A stretch of 59,730 nt of DNA from CADBRN01 sp050944685 (GTDB taxonomy: Bacteria > Bacillota > Clostridia > Lachnospirales > Lachnospiraceae), in assembly GCA_050944685.1 (NCBI GenBank), contig JBMNRP010000016.1:1-59730 (forward strand), read 5' to 3'. Positions 49,530 through 58,851 of the stretch are shown piece after piece. Each line of letters starts with the position of its first letter. The stretch's first letter is position 1. A model generated the notes under the pieces. That model saw nothing but the letters and a program-made list of their open reading frames with translations. It did no database searches and had not been told where the DNA came from. A program made the translations under genes and the position numbers.

Positions 49530-50090
49530 TTACACAGACAGATCGTTCGATTGAATCAAATAAAAGTAATATCGGACAATCGTTTCCGGCGTTTCCCGGA
49601 ATCCCTTTTCTATCCACATGGATACCAGCTCGGCAAACGATGTCACATAGAAGATCTCCGCATATTCTTTTGGCACCGAATCCGGAAACAGTTCTTTCAT
49701 TCCATCAAAAGCCCTGGCTAACTGTTCCCTGAAATACTTCAGAAATACATCCCCGCTTTCTCCGGAGAAAAGATTTGAGATATCCTGTCGTTGTTCCTTC
49801 AGATGATACAGAAGATGCGTCAGTTCATTGGACAGCGTCGCGGGGCGCGCAGAAAAATCATGCGTCGCCTCCCGCACGCCGACAGAAGAAAAGACATGGC
49901 CGAAGATATCTTCGCACATCTGATTCAGAAGATCTTCCTTTGTCTGGAAATGTGCGTAAAAGGTGGTTCTGCCTACATCCGCTTCGTCGATGATGTCCTG
50001 CACGGAAATCCGGCTGTAATGCTTTCTGGCGAGCAGACTGCTGAATGCCTGAAAGATTGCTTTCCTTGTTTTGCGCTGTCTGCGGTCCAC
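49530..50090 (-). CDS. TetR-family regulator
   Basis: A 186-residue regulator with HTH ISVQDIIDEADVGRTTFYAHFQTKEDLL. The start is a GTG at 50090 behind AGGAGG. It is divergent from the metal P-type ATPase; the intergenic region has a 7-14-7 inverted repeat near the ATPase promoter, a likely operator. It probably represses the pump; metal sensing by TetR regulators is less common than by ArsR or MerR, so the signal is open. Confidence 0.9.
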   Translation of the reverse strand: MDRRQRKTRKAIFQAFSSLLARKHYSRISVQDIIDEADVGRTTFYAHFQTKEDLLNQMCEDIFGHVFSSVGVREATHDFSARPATLSNELTHLLYHLKEQRQDISNLFSGESGDVFLKYFREQLARAFDGMKELFPDSVPKEYAEIFYVTSFAELVSMWIEKGFRETPETIVRYYFYLIQSNDLSV

Positions 50091-50163
50091 AATAATCCTC
50101 CTGCCTTTTATGAAACAAAATGCTGTTTTTGTCCGGTATGGAATGAATGGCGGAAACTGACTC

Positions 50164-50192
50164 TTGTTTATCCCTGCCTTGATGGGTAAAAT
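50164..50192 (+). promoter_or_regulatory. Promoter of the P-type ATPase gene
   Basis: TTGTTT (50164-50169), 17-bp spacer, TAAAAT (50187-50192). The inverted repeat 50204-50231 lies at and beyond the start of transcription. Confidence 0.6.
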
Positions 50193-50203
50193 CCAGATAC
50201 AGA

Positions 50204-50231
50204 ACAGTATGTTCCGTTCAAAATATACTGT
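50204..50231. promoter_or_regulatory. Probable TetR operator of the P-type ATPase gene
   Basis: ACAGTAT (50204-50210) and ATACTGT (50225-50231) form a perfect 7-14-7 inverted repeat just downstream of the promoter. Confidence 0.55.
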
Positions 50232-50265
50232 ACATAAATCCGATTAAAAAAGCAAGGAGTGCATT

Positions 50266-52161
50266 ATGAAGGGGTTCAGAGAATGGTTTACGGATGAGGC
50301 GAAATTCCGCATTGTCAGAATTGTTGTTTCCGGGATAGCTCTGATCATCAGCCTGGGAAAATGGATAACGCTGCCCCGGGGGATTGACATGGCATGGATT
50401 GCCATCGTCCTCTGCGGCGTTCCAATCATTCTCGGTGCCACGAGAGCGGTGATTCAAGAACATGACATCACCGCCGATGTCCTTGTATCTCTCGCATTGA
50501 TCGGATCCCTGATCGCAAAAGAGTTTTTTGCGGCCGGCGAGGTCGCCTTCATTATGGAAATCGGCTCCGCCCTTGAGGACTACACCTCCGCCAAAGCGAA
50601 GAAAGGCATTCAGAAGCTCATCCGGCTGATGCCGAAAATGGTGCGCGTCCGCCATGGCGACACGGAAGAGATCATCCCGGTCGAGGATGTGATGCCCGGA
50701 GACACAATTATCGTGCTCGCCGGAGAAACGATACCGACGGACGGCACCATCACGTCCGGCACCGCCGCCATCGACCAGTCCGTCATGACGGGAGAATCCA
50801 TTCCCGTCGATAAAACCGCCGGAGATGCCGTCATAAGCGGCACCGTCAACAAAACCGGCGTTTTCGAATACACCGCCTCCACCAGAGCTGCAGACAGTGC
50901 TCTGCAGAAAATGATCGACCTCGCAAAGCAGGCGGATGAAAACAAGGCGCCGATTGTTACCCTTGCCGACAAGTGGGCCGCATGGCTTGTCATCGCGGCG
51001 TTTACCGCGGCCATACTCACGTTCTTCATCAACCGGGCCGTCCTTTCCGATCCCTCCGCAGCATTTCTCCGCGCCGTCACGGTACTGGTAGTGGTATGTC
51101 CCTGTGCCTTTATCCTGGCGACTCCCACAGCCATCATGGCCGGAATCGGTAACGCATCGAAGTACGGCATGATCGTAAAATCCGGAGAAGCTTTGCAGCG
51201 ATTCGGCACGATCGACACCGTGGCCTTTGACAAAACCGGCACCCTTACCTGCGGGAAACTGGGAATCGAGGACATCAAACCGCTCTCTCCCGACTTCACA
51301 AAGGAAGAAATCCTGAATCTGGCAGCAATTGCCGAAGGCCGATCCGAGCATCCGATCGGTCAGGCGATCCGGGCGGCGGCCGGCAGCGCAAAGCAGGCCT
51401 CCGACTATCGCGTCACTCCCGGGAAGGGCATCGCTGCCGATTACGAGGGCAGAGCCATTCTCGTCGGGAAAGCTGATTTCCTGAAGGAGAACAACGTGGA
51501 GATTGACGAAAAACTCACAGACGAGTACCAGAACATCGGCGCGACGGTCGTCCTTCTGGCTGTCGATGGGAAAGCCGCCGGAGCAATTGCGCTTTCTGAC
51601 ACGCTGCGGGAAAAGGCAGCGCCGATGATCGGAAAGCTTCGGAGTATGAACGTCGAATCGGTCCTGCTGACGGGAGACAATAAATCCGCCGCTCAGGCAA
51701 TCGCCGACAAGGTGAAGGTATCCGACGTTCGCAGCGAACTGCTTCCGGGCGATAAGCAGAAGATCATTCAGGAATATCAGAAACAAGGGCATAAAGTCTG
51801 TATGATCGGGGATGGCGTCAACGATGCGGTCGCGCTTCGCACCGCCGATGCCGCCATTGCCATGGGAGGCATCGGTTCAGACATCGCAATAGAATCATCC
51901 GATGTTGTATTGGTTCAGGACGATATCGGCCGGGTTCCCTATCTGATTTATCTTTCACGCAAGGTCCTCGGTAAGATTCAGAGCAACATCATCATCTCCC
52001 TTTCCATCAACGCCCTCGCGACCGTGCTGGCCGCGACAGGTGTCCTCAATGCCATCATCGGAGCGCTGGTGCACAATGCCGGGTCCGTATTCGTCGTATT
52101 AAATTCGCTGTTTCTGCTCTCCGTGAAGGACCCTGAACAGCGATATCAGTCTATAAAATGA
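50266..52161 (+). CDS. Heavy-metal P1B-type ATPase
   Basis: A 631-residue metal efflux pump. Landmarks are TGES (175-178), the metal-binding CPC in VCPCAF (278-280), the phosphorylated DKTGT (322-326), SEHPIG with the HP dipeptide of the P1B class, and GDGVNDA near residue 525. There is no N-terminal HMA domain or His-rich tail, so specificity for Cd/Zn/Co versus Cu/Ag is not settled; CPC fits both. The ATG follows AAGGAG. It is divergent from a TetR regulator. Confidence 0.93.
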   Translation: MKGFREWFTDEAKFRIVRIVVSGIALIISLGKWITLPRGIDMAWIAIVLCGVPIILGATRAVIQEHDITADVLVSLALIGSLIAKEFFAAGEVAFIMEIGSALEDYTSAKAKKGIQKLIRLMPKMVRVRHGDTEEIIPVEDVMPGDTIIVLAGETIPTDGTITSGTAAIDQSVMTGESIPVDKTAGDAVISGTVNKTGVFEYTASTRAADSALQKMIDLAKQADENKAPIVTLADKWAAWLVIAAFTAAILTFFINRAVLSDPSAAFLRAVTVLVVVCPCAFILATPTAIMAGIGNASKYGMIVKSGEALQRFGTIDTVAFDKTGTLTCGKLGIEDIKPLSPDFTKEEILNLAAIAEGRSEHPIGQAIRAAAGSAKQASDYRVTPGKGIAADYEGRAILVGKADFLKENNVEIDEKLTDEYQNIGATVVLLAVDGKAAGAIALSDTLREKAAPMIGKLRSMNVESVLLTGDNKSAAQAIADKVKVSDVRSELLPGDKQKIIQEYQKQGHKVCMIGDGVNDAVALRTADAAIAMGGIGSDIAIESSDVVLVQDDIGRVPYLIYLSRKVLGKIQSNIIISLSINALATVLAATGVLNAIIGALVHNAGSVFVVLNSLFLLSVKDPEQRYQSIK

Positions 52162-52643
52162 ACTCTGCTTTCGTCATAACGGTCTGCCTGTCTGCCTTCT
52201 TCGGCCGGATAGCCTACCGGAAACAGGGAGAACGCCTCAACGGTATCCGGAAGATCCAGTATCCTGCGGACCCTGTCCATGCGCTCTTTGAGCGGAGCAA
52301 TGCCAAGCCATACACCGCCCAGACCGAGTTCATCTGTACGCAGCCACATATTTTCCTGAGCTATGGATAAATCTATCTGAGCAAATTCAGGAAACTGCAG
52401 CCCTTCTTTTTGGTAAACCGGAACAATGACCGTTCTTGCGCCGGCCGCACAGCCGGCAAAAGGGCTTGCCTTTGCCAGGGCCTTGATCTTCTCCGGGTCT
52501 GTTACCACATAGAACTCCCATGGCTGCTGATTGCCGGCACTGGGAGCCTGCATGCCCGCCCGCAGAATCTCAAGAATCTTTTCTTTTTCCACCGGACATT
52601 CTTTATACTTCCGGATACTGGTTCGATGATATATGCTGCTCAT
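52146..52643 (-). CDS. Nitroreductase-family protein
   Basis: A 165-residue FMN-dependent oxidoreductase-like protein, SSIYHRTSIRKYKECPV at the start and APSAGNQQPWEFYVV with the flavin-binding loop, PFAGCAAGARTVIVPVY, then an LGLGGVWLGIAP segment that contacts the flavin. Length is at the short end of the family. The ATG at 52643 follows GGCAGG. The 3' end overlaps the end of the P-type ATPase gene by 16 bp, on the other strand. The substrate is unknown; nitroaromatics, quinones or oxidised flavins are possible. Confidence 0.9.
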   Translation of the reverse strand: MSSIYHRTSIRKYKECPVEKEKILEILRAGMQAPSAGNQQPWEFYVVTDPEKIKALAKASPFAGCAAGARTVIVPVYQKEGLQFPEFAQIDLSIAQENMWLRTDELGLGGVWLGIAPLKERMDRVRRILDLPDTVEAFSLFPVGYPAEEGRQADRYDESRVHFID

Positions 52644-52753
52644 GAAATCGCCTGCCTTTCTAAAGTACCGATGCCGGAAAAACCTGCTGTTTTTTCCACT
52701 TCTTTCGCGAACAGAAACATTCCTCAACAGAAAACTCCGTTGATACTTACAAT

Positions 52754-53453
52754 TTACACTGTTCTGTTCTGCCATGTAAGTAGGCACTTATTAGTGCTGT
52801 AGTTTCTGATAATAATATATTGTAAGTGCGTAACGGCCTCCCGCGCTTTCACCGGCTTCCCGTTTACCGATAACAGGCTTCTCGTTGAATTTGGAACCAG
52901 ACGATACTTTATCCCGGAATGATCGCCGGATACCTCGTATTCTGTGTGGTCCGGCTGGAACAACGGCTCACACACACTGTCCTCAAACTGCACCCAGCTG
53001 AGGAGGCAGTTATTCTCCGAAGTAATTCCCTCCGTCAAAACACGTCCGACATTCACAGCCGCCCAATTCTGATCCATCTGATAATTGCCGCAGACTGCGA
53101 TCCATTTCGATCCGAATGACTCCTCTGCCGAACGCAGAGTCGGTTTCAGCGCAGCCTGACCATAGTCCACTGCCGCCTGTACAGCTGCTTCCAGATGATC
53201 CAGATAGGGGTTGACATCTAAAATTTCATCATTGTGCCCGAAAAATAATTTGCTGACCTTTCCCTCCGTCTGATAAGACCGCCCGTTTGCTTCCGACAAG
53301 CAGATACATCTTATCCGCATCAAAATCTTCCACACAGTACAGATCAGCATGGATCCCGTCCATCCGTAATACCCGGTAATAATAGTGCGTTCGCGCAGGA
53401 CATCTCGTGACAAATCGGAATGTTACCGTCTCACTACTCAGCCGTGATGACGA
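52754..53453 (-). pseudogene. Unidentified frameshifted gene fragment
   Basis: Two frames together read as one protein: first HYYYRVLRMDGIHADLYCVEDF and MYLLVGSKRAVLSDGGK (starting without any start codon downstream of a TAA at 53454-53456), then, after a one-base shift near 53257-53264, SKLFFGHNDEILDVNPYLDHLE continuing to 52754. The second half ends with a small beta-type module (LFQPDHTEYEVSGDHSG, SLLSVNGKPVKA) like a cadherin-like repeat. I cannot name the family. It lacks its 5' end and meets the truncated GH39 gene head to head near 53420-53450. Confidence 0.7.
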
Positions 53454-54210
53454 TTATCTGGAACACCACATTAAACACCTTCAAAACATCATGAAAAAGA
53501 CCGGTCTGGAAAATACCCCTCTTATTTTGGATGAATGGGATTCGACTCTCTGGCAGCGCGATCCGGTCAGCGATACCTGCTACCATTCCTCCTATATTAC
53601 CAGAAACATCCTGAAGAATGCAGATCACGTAACGGCTATGGCGCAGGCCGTGATCAGCGATTACTCTGAGGAGACGCTTCCGGAAAACGGACTGTTTTTC
53701 GGGGCTGCGGGGATTTTTACTTACAACGGATTGCGCAAAAACATTTTCTACTGCTACCAGATGTTATCCGATCTCGGAACAGAAAAACTTGCCTGCGGAG
53801 ACGGCTGGGCATGTATCAAACATGAGACTACATTGCAGATCATTCTCTGGTATAACTGCCACTATCATCGTTCCTACGGCTATCAGCTGAAAATGATCAG
53901 TAAATACGACCGTTACGCAGTTTTTCTTGAAAATAAGTCAAGAACCTTTCACTGTGAAATTTCGGGACTCCCGGCAGGTATTCTGAATCTTCGGGAGCAA
54001 AAAATAGGACGTGACAGCGGCAGTATCTACGACAAGTGGGTTGAAATGGGGTCTCCGGACGAGCTGACTTCCTGCGCGCTTAATTATCTGGATCGAAGTT
54101 CCATTCCTTCTTTACATATACGAAAAATTGAACACAACAGTCCGAACCTGAATTTAAAATATACACTCAATCCTCATGACGTACTCCGGGTTGATATAAC
54201 ACCGGAATAA
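53407..54210 (+). pseudogene. GH39 beta-xylosidase, 5'-truncated remnant
   Basis: The 267 residues match only the C-terminal half of a GH39 glycoside hydrolase. The catalytic nucleophile Glu43 is in LDEWDSTLWQRDPVSDTCYHSSYI, and the later segments GDGWACIKHETTLQIILWYNCHYHRSYGYQLK and DSGSIYDKWVEMGSP are typical. The N-terminal half with the acid/base Asn-Glu-Pro is missing, so the enzyme should be inactive. No ribosome site is present. The lost part ends at the junction with the unidentified gene on the other strand. Confidence 0.85.
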
Positions 54211-54224
54211 TATCTTCAGAAAGT

Positions 54225-55553
54225 TTAAAACTCGTTGGACAAACCATCTGTAGTTTGATAATGGGGCACATACTCCAGAGTATAACCGCTATAATCCTTA
54301 TCATAACCATCAAAGTACACTTCCAGTGTGATCTGGCTTCCCGGTGCCCAATTACCGGGAGCATCATCTGTCTGCGCTGTCTCAACGATGTTCCCGCTTG
54401 TATCTTTCACATTCACATCAAAATAAAAATAGCTAAATGTTTTCTGGGTTTGATTGGTGACCGTGATGAAAGAATCATAGAGCGGATATTCTGAATCCCC
54501 TGTATTCGTTGTACCAAATTGTATTGAATCAATGGTTTTCTGTAAATCGGATGAAAGGCTTTCCTCATCCTCCTTGGCACTCAATACAGCTCCGGCATTA
54601 GTCGTAAGTTTATCCAGATAATCCTGATATTTCTCATCAACAGACAGCCCATAATTATCAACGAATGTTTTAATCAATATAGTTCTCTCATTATATGCAT
54701 CCTGCCATTGGGTCAAAAAAGTTGTGTAATCATTCAGGTAGTATGTGACGGCTTTCAGCCCTGCATTCAGCTGGTTGATATATTCCCTGGCATCATCCCC
54801 TAATGTGGAATCATTAAACGTTTCATTTTCAAAAGATTCAACACTCTCCAGTTCAAGCGAAGTGGCCTCTTTATACAATTCGTCTTCGCTGACCATGTCT
54901 TCATTTTCATCCGAATAAGCCCATCTTTTCTGAAGGCCTTCGCTTAATGCCCTGATAAACTTTCCATCTGTTGAGAGTTCAAATTCGCATTTCTCGACAT
55001 AATCTTTTGCATCTTCATAATCGCCCAACGATTTAAAATTGTCGAGAGCCTTCTGGTAATCCCCACTCTCATACTGACTCACGCCCAATTGATAGGTACA
55101 CTTATTGGCGTAATCGGCAGCGTCTTTGTAATCCTGAATTTGATTGAAATTCTCAAGCGCATCATCATAAAGTTTACTGTTGTATTGCTCTACAGCTAAT
55201 GCATATATGCACTTTGTTACCATATCCTTTGAATCTTTGTAATCGCCTAAACTTGAAAACGTTTCTTGTGCCTCTTCATAGTTCCTGGCACGATAAGCTT
55301 TTTCCGCAGAATGATACGCTCGCAAATCAGCTGTAGCGAAAAAAGCAACGACCAGTGCCACGCATGCGATTATTACAACCGTTACAATAATTTTTGCTTT
55401 CGGGAATGGTTTCTTCGGTTCATTCGTTTGATTCGGTGTTTGTTCCTGTACAGGTGGATCTCCCGATCTCTGTTTCTGTTCAGAGGAATTATCAGGCATT
55501 ACCGGATTTTCCAATGCTTTTCTGTTCTCCATCTGTTCGTCTGCCATAGTCAT
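54225..55553 (-). CDS. Membrane-anchored TPR protein with C-terminal FxLYD-like domain
   Basis: A 442-residue protein: a charged cytoplasmic tail of about 50 residues, one transmembrane segment (IIVTVVIIACVALVVAFFA), then four or so short repeats of the type Y-x-x-A-x-x-x-F-x-x-L-x-DYKDS (ETFSSLGDYKDSKDMVTKC, NFNQIQDYKDAADYANKC, NFKSLGDYEDAKDYVEKC), a coiled helical middle and a C-terminal FxLYD-like beta domain (ITVTNQTQKTFSYFYFDVNVKDTSG). It is outside the membrane. AAGGGAG is before the ATG. Function is unknown; such proteins are common surface proteins in Clostridia. Confidence 0.8.
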   Translation of the reverse strand: MTMADEQMENRKALENPVMPDNSSEQKQRSGDPPVQEQTPNQTNEPKKPFPKAKIIVTVVIIACVALVVAFFATADLRAYHSAEKAYRARNYEEAQETFSSLGDYKDSKDMVTKCIYALAVEQYNSKLYDDALENFNQIQDYKDAADYANKCTYQLGVSQYESGDYQKALDNFKSLGDYEDAKDYVEKCEFELSTDGKFIRALSEGLQKRWAYSDENEDMVSEDELYKEATSLELESVESFENETFNDSTLGDDAREYINQLNAGLKAVTYYLNDYTTFLTQWQDAYNERTILIKTFVDNYGLSVDEKYQDYLDKLTTNAGAVLSAKEDEESLSSDLQKTIDSIQFGTTNTGDSEYPLYDSFITVTNQTQKTFSYFYFDVNVKDTSGNIVETAQTDDAPGNWAPGSQITLEVYFDGYDKDYSGYTLEYVPHYQTTDGLSNEF

Positions 55554-55718
55554 TATTCTCCCTTCTCATTCTCTGTAAAAAAAATTACTGTTCATTTTTT
55601 TCATTAAACCAAAAATGCAGGGTAATAATATGGACAGATTTGGATGTATTTTTCGAATCGTTTCCCCGTTCTGACCATGAAGTTTTACCGAAGGGGAATG
55701 CCCGATTTTCTTAACACA

Positions 55719-56273
55719 TTAAACAGTTTCTTTTCCTAACATTTGTTTTGCCTGTTTACACCATCGCAGATATCCTTCATATGTTTCGACACCAAATGTT
55801 ACCGTGAGATAAAAATAGAGATGATCTTCTGACTGATTTAATACTCCTGATAAGTTCTTTTGATAAGTCTTTAATACCTGTAATTCAGATGACATGTCTT
55901 GCTCAAACTGCTCTATTGTTTTAATGGTGATTGCCCGGCCGACTGCACCGCCAAAAAACAATTTTAACAGCGTTTCATATTTCAGATCATTCGTTGCTTT
56001 CGAGTCTTTCAGCCACGCAACCAGATGTTTCTTACCAGGTTCCGTAATGGAATACAGAAATTTTTCCCGTTTATTAACGCTTCGTTTATCGTTTACCCTG
56101 ATAATAAGTCCTTCTTTCTCCATCGCATTTAAAGAAGGATAAATGCTGCCAAAACTCCCTTTCCAGAAAAAACTGATCCCGTTATCTATTTGCTTTTTAA
56201 TGTCGTAACCGGAAAGATTCTCATGCTCCAGCAGTCCCAGAATGACCATGTCTATTTTTCTTCTTTTCCCCAT
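55719..56273 (-). CDS. PadR-family transcriptional regulator
   Basis: A 184-residue regulator: winged helix at 1-90 (DMVILGLLEHENLSGYDIKKQIDNGISFFWKGSFGSIYPSLNAMEKEGLI in blocks) and a Vir_act_alpha_C-like helical domain. GGAG precedes the ATG. It is downstream of the NapH-like gene in the same orientation. The 8-3-8 inverted repeat at 57074-57092, upstream of that gene, is its likely target. Confidence 0.9.
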   Translation of the reverse strand: MGKRRKIDMVILGLLEHENLSGYDIKKQIDNGISFFWKGSFGSIYPSLNAMEKEGLIIRVNDKRSVNKREKFLYSITEPGKKHLVAWLKDSKATNDLKYETLLKLFFGGAVGRAITIKTIEQFEQDMSSELQVLKTYQKNLSGVLNQSEDHLYFYLTVTFGVETYEGYLRWCKQAKQMLGKETV

Positions 56274-56325
56274 ATTTGTGCTCCGATATTCTCATCATAC
56301 TGATACAATATTACTGCTCTTTTCA

Positions 56326-57054
56326 TCAGTGATTTCTCCAAATCATTTTGTATTGCAAAGCCTGTTTGGGACAAGCATGAATGCATTCCCCACATTGAAT
56401 GCATTCCGTGCAGGTACTGTTCTTTTTTTGTCTTACCATTTGCTCGACATCAAGTCCCATCGGGCAAGACTGATTACACTTCTTACATGAAATACAATTT
56501 TCATGTTTTGCTTCTATATGAAGTTGCGGGATGTGCAATAATCTTCCAATAGAACTCCCGATCACCAGAAAAGGTGCCATCCAGCACAAATAGTGACAGG
56601 CAGCTCGCCTTCCGTGAATCAGGGCCGGGACTACCAGAATAAATAGAATTCCGAAATAAATAATATAGTTATACATGTCCGTGACTGAAATTCCATGATC
56701 CGTCATATATAAAAAATCGATCGTAACATCGTTTTTCCCCAGGATAAATGTAGTAATAATTCCTATAATCCAGATGCACCATATTCCATATTTGATGTTA
56801 CTTCTCCATCCCTGTTTTGCGGGTTTATCATTGATTTTCGTACACCATTCCTGTAAACCTCCGGCAGGACATAAATATCCGCACCATGCACGCCCTGCGA
56901 ATGTCGCAGTCACTAACATCCCCATAAATACAAAGAAACTCCCGTTTAAGATATGCTGGAACATGGCCTGTAAAATCAAACATGGGGAGAAGTACCAAAT
57001 AGTAACCGGGAAAAGCAAGAAGGAAATAAAAATTACAATTCTACGAAATTTCAT
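56326..57054 (-). CDS. NapH/YccM-like 4Fe-4S membrane protein
   Basis: A 242-residue membrane protein with five hydrophobic segments. The Fer4_5 motif GRAWCGYLCPAGGLQEWC lies early, and two ferredoxin motifs, CISCKKCNQSCP and CTECIQCGECIHACP, lie at the C terminus. It is a membrane ferredoxin that hands electrons to a partner reductase, a type of NapH/NosR/RsxH-like protein. The ATG at 57054 follows AGGTGAT; an earlier GTG at 57066 lies in the ribosome site. No reductase partner is next to it, and the PadR downstream probably controls it. Confidence 0.88.
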   Translation of the reverse strand: MKFRRIVIFISFLLFPVTIWYFSPCLILQAMFQHILNGSFFVFMGMLVTATFAGRAWCGYLCPAGGLQEWCTKINDKPAKQGWRSNIKYGIWCIWIIGIITTFILGKNDVTIDFLYMTDHGISVTDMYNYIIYFGILFILVVPALIHGRRAACHYLCWMAPFLVIGSSIGRLLHIPQLHIEAKHENCISCKKCNQSCPMGLDVEQMVRQKKNSTCTECIQCGECIHACPKQALQYKMIWRNH

Positions 57055-57073
57055 CTTTGAGATCACCTGTATA

Positions 57074-57092
57074 ATATATCAAATTGATATAT
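57074..57092. promoter_or_regulatory. Probable PadR operator of the NapH-like gene
   Basis: ATATATCA (57074-57081) and TGATATAT (57085-57092), a perfect 8-3-8 inverted repeat 20 bp before the NapH-like start codon. Confidence 0.6.
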
Positions 57093-57269
57093 AATATATA
57101 ATACATTCCAACTCACATGTCAACTGACAGCACTCCAGAACACCTGATTTTGCAAAAAATTGACATTATTATTATTTACAGAATAGCCATAATGTGAAAA
57201 TAATATAGATAGAAGAACTGTAAAAACGACAGGCAGCAGCAAATCACCAGGAAGCGGAGGAAATGGGGC

Positions 57270-58124
57270 ATGACGCTGAGCATTCGTTTGGACGGGGTCA
57301 GGAAAAGTTTTGGTGATCATCTGGTTCTCTCGGATATTACGCTGGATATTGAACAGGGTGAGATCTTTGGTCTGTTAGGGCCTTCCGGTGCCGGCAAGAC
57401 GACATTAATCCGGATCATTACCGGGCAGCTGAAAGCGGATCAGGGGAAGATATCTGTCATGGGTGTGGATCCGCGCCACTTTGATGGAAAAATGTATACG
57501 AATTTTGGCATGGTACTGGATAATACCGGGCTTTACGAAAGACTGTCCTGCTATGACAACCTTGCTCTTTTTGCGGAAATATATGGAACGGATAAGCAAC
57601 GGATCATGGATTATCTCGGGATGGTTGGCCTGCAGGATGCTGTCAAAACACCGGCGGGCAAGCTATCCAAAGGCATGAAGCAGCGTCTGACACTGGCTCG
57701 TGCTTTATTGCATGATCCCCAGATCCTCTTTCTCGATGAGCCGACTTCAGGACTGGATCCGTCCTCTTCCCGTGAGATACATAAGCTGATTCAGGAAGAA
57801 TGCCGCAGGAATAAGACGGTGTTCCTGACGACCCATAACATGATGGAGGCATATGAGCTGTGCGAACACGTGGCATTGCTGAATGAAGGCCATATCGTTG
57901 AATATGGAAAACCGGATGAGATATGCCGGAAGTACAATCGGCAGAATCAGATTTCCATCATGACGAGGGGCGGCCGGCAGCTGGTATTTGCGAATGGTCC
58001 AAAGGATGCCAGACAGATTTCGTCCTTGCTGGAAGCGGATAACATCCGGAGCATCCATTCTTCGGAGCCGACGTTGGAAACCGTGTTTATTGAATTGACA
58101 GGAAGGGGGTTCGACGGTCAATGA
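57270..58124 (+). CDS. ABC exporter ATP-binding protein
   Basis: A 284-residue ATPase: Walker A GPSGAGKTT, signature LSKGMKQRL (SKG variant common in exporters), Walker B ILFLDEPTSGLDP and switch His in LTTHNMMEAYELCEH. The C-terminal tail of about 70 residues is usual. GGAGG precedes the ATG at 57270 by about eight bases. It overlaps its permease gene by four bases. It resembles fluoroquinolone and lantibiotic exporters. The promoter upstream is not clear; a TTGACA at about 57160 has no well-spaced -10. Confidence 0.94.
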   Translation: MTLSIRLDGVRKSFGDHLVLSDITLDIEQGEIFGLLGPSGAGKTTLIRIITGQLKADQGKISVMGVDPRHFDGKMYTNFGMVLDNTGLYERLSCYDNLALFAEIYGTDKQRIMDYLGMVGLQDAVKTPAGKLSKGMKQRLTLARALLHDPQILFLDEPTSGLDPSSSREIHKLIQEECRRNKTVFLTTHNMMEAYELCEHVALLNEGHIVEYGKPDEICRKYNRQNQISIMTRGGRQLVFANGPKDARQISSLLEADNIRSIHSSEPTLETVFIELTGRGFDGQ

Positions 58125-58813
58125 GTGTGCAGCGGATACGGGCGATCTTTCATAAGCAGGTCAAAGACACATTGAAAAACAAGAGTGTGCTGATTCAGTT
58201 TTTAATGTTCCCGATCATTACCATTGTCATGCAGAGCAGTATTTCGCTGAATGGCATGCCGGAGAACTTCTTTGTCAATCTGTTCGGAACGATGTATGCC
58301 GGTATGGCACCGTTAGTAGCAGTGGCAGGTATTATTGCCGAGGAAAAGGAAAAGAATACGCTCCGGGTATTGCGTATGGCTAATGTCAGTGCCGGAGAAT
58401 ATCTGATCGGTATTGGCTTTTATGTGGTTGCGCTTTGTCTTCTGGGAATTTTTGTGATCGGTCTACAGGGGACTTACGATCGCAGTGAGCTGGGCTTGTT
58501 TGTTCTGTTTCTTGGCAGCGGGGTATTGATTACGGCGCTGCTGGGAGCCTTGATCGGTGTGTGCAGCCGGAATCAGATGAGTGCTACGGCTTTATCGGTG
58601 CCTTTGATGTGTGTGCTGTCCTTTCTGCCGATGCTGTCTGCTTTCAATGAAAAGATAGGGAAAGTATCACAGTATATCTACACTCAGCAGGTCTATGACT
58701 GGGTGGGCAATGGCATGAAAGTCAGCGGTAAGTCACTAGTGATTGTGCTCGTGAATGCAGGAGCTGTTCTGACACTGTTTTTCATCGGTATGCGTCGCAG
58801 GGGACTGGATTGA
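58121..58813 (+). CDS. ABC exporter permease (ABC-2 type)
   Basis: A 230-residue membrane subunit with six hydrophobic segments. FHKQVKDTLKNKSVLIQFLMFPIITIVMQ at the start and EEKEKNTLRVLRMANVSAGEYL, a coupling motif seen in this group. It overlaps the ATPase gene (ATGA). A homodimer with the ATPase would make a complete exporter. The cargo is unknown. Confidence 0.92.
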   Translation: MSVQRIRAIFHKQVKDTLKNKSVLIQFLMFPIITIVMQSSISLNGMPENFFVNLFGTMYAGMAPLVAVAGIIAEEKEKNTLRVLRMANVSAGEYLIGIGFYVVALCLLGIFVIGLQGTYDRSELGLFVLFLGSGVLITALLGALIGVCSRNQMSATALSVPLMCVLSFLPMLSAFNEKIGKVSQYIYTQQVYDWVGNGMKVSGKSLVIVLVNAGAVLTLFFIGMRRRGLD

Positions 58814-58851
58814 CAGAGGGGGTGAGAGGGTGTGAAAAAAGCACCTGTCCC

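Noticed and set aside
50218..51792. A 524-residue open frame opposite the P-type ATPase
   Set aside because: It mirrors the ATPase codons, is low in recognisable motifs and has no ribosome site. The ATPase on the plus strand has all catalytic motifs.
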